The notes below the pieces were generated by a model. It was not told where the DNA came from, ran no database searches, and was given only the letters and a program-made list of their open reading frames with translations. A DNA stretch of 36,122 bases from Sphingomonadales bacterium. GTDB lineage: Bacteria; Pseudomonadota; Alphaproteobacteria; Sphingomonadales; Sphingomonadaceae. Position numbers and translations under genes: made by a program. The stretch covers positions 1-36,122 of the forward strand of contig JAAFIB010000024.1 in assembly GCA_013297725.1 (NCBI GenBank), written 5' to 3'. Position 1 is the first letter of the stretch, and every line of letters starts with the position of its first letter. Positions 33,813 to 36,122 of this stretch are shown here, one piece after another.

Positions 33813-34507
33813 TGTCTTACACGCTGATTACCGCAAACCGGAACTATTCCAGCTGGAGCCTGCGGCCATGGATTTTGATGAAGGCGTTGGGTATTGCCTT
33901 TGACGACCGGCTGGAACCGTTCACTAAGCCATCCAACTATGATGAATTCCGCACGTTTTCGCCCACGGGCCAAGTGCCGACGTTGCTGCATGCCGAAGAA
34001 AACATTAGCCGGACGATCCACGACAGTATGGGCATCACGTTGTATCTGGCCGACCGGCATGACGGCGTTTGGCCAAGCGACCCCGCCGCCCGCAGCTGGG
34101 CGCAATGCGCGGCGAGTGAGATGCACAGCGGCTTTTCCGCACTGCGCAACGATTGCACGATGAATGTGGGGGTGCGGGTGAAACCCAAGCCTATGTCGGG
34201 CGCGCTAAAAGCCAATGTCGCCCGCATCCGCGAACTATGGGAAGAAGGCTTGTCACGCTTTGGCGGCCCTTATCTTGCCGGAGCAGAATTCACCGCCGCC
34301 GACGCTTTCTTTGCGCCAGTCGCGTATCGGGTGCGGACCTATGGTCTAGATGTCGGAGCCGGGCAGGCATGGGTCGACCACATCCTTGCCCATCCCGCGA
34401 TGCTGCAATGGGAGGCCGAGGCGCTACAAGAAAGCTGGCGCGAAGAGGGGCACGAGGAAGAGTTGCGCGCGTGCGGCGAGGTGATTGCGGATTATCGGGT
34501 GGGGTGA
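33797..34507 (+). CDS. Glutathione S-transferase family protein
   Basis: 236 residues. The N-terminal thioredoxin-like half has the N-x-x-x-S-S-W-S motif (NRNYSSWSLRPW) seen in a bacterial GST group. It continues GQVPTLLH, with the cis-Pro, and DSMGITLYLADRH. The all-helical C-terminal half contains AGAEFTAADAFFAPVAYRV. The start ATG at 33797 is behind a good AAGGAG. The overlap with the serine hydrolase suggests shared transcription. Substrate unknown. Confidence 0.88.
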   Translation: MPNPLMSYTLITANRNYSSWSLRPWILMKALGIAFDDRLEPFTKPSNYDEFRTFSPTGQVPTLLHAEENISRTIHDSMGITLYLADRHDGVWPSDPAARSWAQCAASEMHSGFSALRNDCTMNVGVRVKPKPMSGALKANVARIRELWEEGLSRFGGPYLAGAEFTAADAFFAPVAYRVRTYGLDVGAGQAWVDHILAHPAMLQWEAEALQESWREEGHEEELRACGEVIADYRVG

Positions 34508-34532
34508 GCTCTGGAAGCAGAAGCGCCCAAAA

Positions 34533-34570
34533 ATCGACCGGGTAAGTGGGTCGCTAAATACCCGGTCGAT
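34533..34570. repeat. Inverted repeat after the GST gene
   Basis: ATCGACCGGG (34533-34542) is repeated in exact inverted form as CCCGGTCGAT (34561-34570) around an 18-base loop. It lies 26 bases after the GST stop and could act as a transcription stop or processing element. There is no T-run next to it. Confidence 0.6.
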
Positions 34571-34643
34571 AAAGGGTCGCGGACAGAAAAATCCCCCTGC
34601 AACGCATAAACTAATGCTCCGCATAAGGTGTTGCCGCCAGCTC

Positions 34644-34673
34644 AAAAAAAATACCTATTTTTCTTTAGGGTAT
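34644..34673 (-). terminator. AT-rich terminator of the double winged-helix regulator
   Basis: On the minus strand ATACCCTA pairs with TAGGTAT (one bulged C) and is followed by a run of eight T (plus-strand A run at 34644-34651). The stem overlaps the stop codon of the regulator gene. The stem is short and AT-rich but the T-run is strong. Confidence 0.5.
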
Positions 34674-35534
34674 GGGCTTTTGCTGGGCCGGGGCACCAAA
34701 CTTCGCCTCGATCCACAGGCCGACGATCGTCAGCTCGCGTGCAATCCATATATCCAGTTTCTCGGCAAAATCTGGATCAAGCAGCACGCGGCTTGATGGC
34801 TGTTCGCGGCGCAGCCATCCTGCGTGTTCGGCATCGGCAAGCATACCCGCAATATGCGCAGCCGAAACGCCAAACTGTTCGGCCATCGCGGTGCGATGCA
34901 CTTCAGTTTCGAGGCCGTCGCGTCCGGCCAGCCGCAGCATCAACAAATAGCCATGCCGCCGGTTCATGAACGCCTCAATCTCTGGCATACCCTCCATCAG
35001 CGTGAATTGGTCCATCACTGATCGCAACATGATCCCTGTTAAATAGCGTTCAAGCACGTCCGGCCCATGGGCCAGGTTGTGCGGCGTGTCAGGCAGCGGA
35101 AAGATCATGCCTACACAGTTCAGCACCGCTTCAAACCAGTCGCGTTCCGCCGCAATAAATATGTCGGTCAGCTCTAGTCGTTTGCGCCTTTTATCTTCCG
35201 GGTCGCTGATCACACGGATCAGGCCGCGATCCTCCATCTGGTCGATCATAGCGCGGATGCGGGTGGCGCTTGCGAAACCGCCTGCGGTTAAGGCAAAAAC
35301 AACGGCCTCAACCGTCGCTCCGTTCTTTTGCAGCCGGTTCATGCCCGTTACGGTTATGGCAAGAGCAAAAGCTCCGGTATCGGCGTTGATCGTGTGGCGG
35401 AAATGATTGTGCAGGCGGCTGTCAGGAACCTCGGTGGAAAATCGATAGCGCGCAGCAAGGAAATCGGGATGGGTTCGGGTTTGCGCCACCCGCGCATCAA
35501 AAAGCTGTCTGTCAATTCGACCCTTGTTATCCAT
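34665..35534 (-). CDS. Regulator with two MarR-like winged-helix domains
   Basis: 289 residues. The first winged helix is at about 75-130 (FASATRIRAMIDQMEDRGLI, then a wing with DPEDKRRKRLELTD, the MarR wing pattern). A second, diverged one is at about 205-260 (MAEQFGVSAAHIAGMLADAE, then GWLRREQPSSRVLL). Helical segments join them. A single polypeptide with two such domains could bind like a MarR dimer. The ATG at 35534 is chosen over a TTG at 35543. A perfect TGTTTC-N5-GAAACA palindrome lies just upstream. No ligand or target is evident. The specific family is not recognised. Confidence 0.75.
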   Translation of the reverse strand: MDNKGRIDRQLFDARVAQTRTHPDFLAARYRFSTEVPDSRLHNHFRHTINADTGAFALAITVTGMNRLQKNGATVEAVVFALTAGGFASATRIRAMIDQMEDRGLIRVISDPEDKRRKRLELTDIFIAAERDWFEAVLNCVGMIFPLPDTPHNLAHGPDVLERYLTGIMLRSVMDQFTLMEGMPEIEAFMNRRHGYLLMLRLAGRDGLETEVHRTAMAEQFGVSAAHIAGMLADAEHAGWLRREQPSSRVLLDPDFAEKLDIWIARELTIVGLWIEAKFGAPAQQKPIP

Positions 35535-35565
35535 CGACCCCAAACTCTTTCATCCTGTTTTTGCG

Positions 35566-35582
35566 TGTTTCTTAATGAAACA
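35566..35582. promoter_or_regulatory. Putative operator TGTTTC-N5-GAAACA
   Basis: A perfect 6-base inverted repeat with a 5-base spacer, centred about 40 bases before the start codon of the double winged-helix gene. Half-site spacing is right for a winged-helix dimer or for the two-domain regulator itself, so autoregulation is the simplest reading. Confidence 0.55.
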
Positions 35583-35846
35583 GCAAGTCACAAAACGATG
35601 GAGGTGGGCTGCGGTAGATTTAGTTGTTGGGCCTCCATTGTTAATGGCGGCTGCTTGCCTCGATAATGCTTGAAATGTAGGACTTCCTTTGCCAGTCCCG
35701 TGTCCAGTTCTTTGACAGCGTCTATATCCTTTCAGCAATAAATCGGGAATAGGCTGCTGCGCGCTTGTAGGAAATTATCTGTCGCGGGGCTTTGCGGAAA
35801 TTACGCCGTTGGTGTTGCTCCTGGTAAACTAGGTGTAAGTTTTGAC

Positions 35847-35989
35847 TCACACGAAGCCACGAAGCCACAAAGAAGCGCCTAAAACGCGTAGCGCATTTCA
35901 AAATTGCAAAAGTCACCCCTGCCACAGGCAATGAGATAAACCAGCTCCGCCGGATAGCATCTTCTTTGTGCCTTCGTGGCTTCGTGTGA
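35847..35989. repeat. CACGAAG-type intergenic inverted repeat, copy 2
   Basis: A 29-base arm at 35847-35875 (starts TCACACGAAGCCACGAAG) recurs inverted at 35961-35989 with a single mismatch. The 85 bases between the arms hold no ORF. A related, more degenerate copy is at 16673-16764. Confidence 0.85.
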
Positions 35990-36018
35990 AATAAATCTTC
36001 GTAGCGTCTCAGCTCGAG

Positions 36019-36122
36019 CTACTTACTCACAGCGCCAGCAATAGCCTTGGCAAAGATTGCCCCGGCATCCGCCGCATACCCCAGAAACAGGCTTGGCTCA
36101 ATCAGCTCCAGTTCCATCAGCC
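36019..36122 (-). CDS. C-terminal end of a protein, possibly ATP-grasp family (partial)
   Basis: Thirty-three residues before a TAG stop (36019-36021) are read from the right edge. They begin LMELELIEPSLFLGY and end AKAIAGAVSK. The ELELIEPSLFL stretch resembles the closing metal-binding strand of ATP-grasp ligases (glutathione-synthetase-like, where a Glu binds magnesium). Too little is present for a firm call. Confidence 0.45.
   Translation of the reverse strand, partial: LMELELIEPSLFLGYAADAGAIFAKAIAGAVSK

Larger units (their letters stand above)
35535..36018. other. 484-base gap: operator, repeat pair and otherwise no gene
   Basis: It holds the palindrome at 35566-35582 and the inverted repeat at 35847-35989. 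The middle (35600-35840) shows no convincing ORF or RNA. Small reading frames exist but start or run through repeat arms and show no likeness to protein families. Confidence 0.6.

Noticed and set aside
34533-34570. Inverted repeat after GST as a classic Rho-independent terminator
   Set aside because: The 10-base arms are perfect but the loop is long and no T-run follows, so it is listed only as a repeat.
35722-35931. Minus-strand ORF of 69 residues in the last gap
   Set aside because: It starts beyond and runs through one arm of the inverted repeat, and lacks an RBS and any known likeness.

Overview
The window reads as a chromosomal stretch of a sphingomonad-type alphaproteobacterium. The inference rests on several things. 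There is an F1-ATPase zeta inhibitor (DUF1476) next to BolA and a CGFS glutaredoxin, a typical alphaproteobacterial grouping. A crtW-crtZ ketocarotenoid pair is present. An inverted copy of TGAGCCTGTCGAAG, a repeat common in sphingomonad genomes, is present. GC content is moderate to high and genes are dense, with many 4-bp stop/start overlaps. No rRNA, tRNA, CRISPR array, transposase or phage gene was seen.

Layout. 1-5851 is housekeeping: a partial UbiH-type flavin monooxygenase (minus) divergent from ftsK, lolA, a structured non-coding stretch ending in a strong terminator, then xth and ribA. 5861-10411 (minus) is the most unusual block: a membrane TIR-TPR protein, an AT-rich anchored protein of unknown family, a TPR/SLOG-like/degenerate-cyclase protein and a Crp/Fnr regulator. 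10473-14366 holds glpD, a YeiH-type permease and an MFS transporter. 14503-16569 (minus) holds grxD, bolA, the ATPase inhibitor and a quinone oxidoreductase. 16785-19762 (minus) is leuC, an exported protein of unknown function, and leuD. 19860-21522 (plus) is a thioesterase, crtW and crtZ. 21533-24675 (minus) is a DUF454 protein, a succinate-semialdehyde dehydrogenase and an amino acid permease. 24788-26785 holds a diguanylate cyclase and a tandem universal stress protein under a perfect FNR-type box. 26911-29584 is an SMP-30/DUF2855/HAD operon. 29661-34507 holds a 3-oxoacid CoA-transferase whose subunit genes are split by a lipoprotein gene, a DUF523 protein, a serine hydrolase and a glutathione transferase. 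34665-36122 has a double winged-helix regulator with a putative autoregulatory operator, a repeat-bearing gap and the end of another gene.

How the genes work together. The best candidate for an undescribed system is the TIR block. A TIR enzyme with its catalytic glutamate could make an NAD-derived nucleotide, the SLOG-like/cyclase-like protein could bind it, and the Crp/Fnr protein could turn binding into transcription. Two other oddities recur. In both leuC/leuD and scoA/scoB, an exported-protein gene sits between the two subunits of one enzyme, tightly overlapped with the preceding gene. Two copies of a CACGAAG-type inverted repeat also occur, in gaps near 16.7 kb and 35.9 kb. All function calls come from reading motifs by eye; no database search was run.
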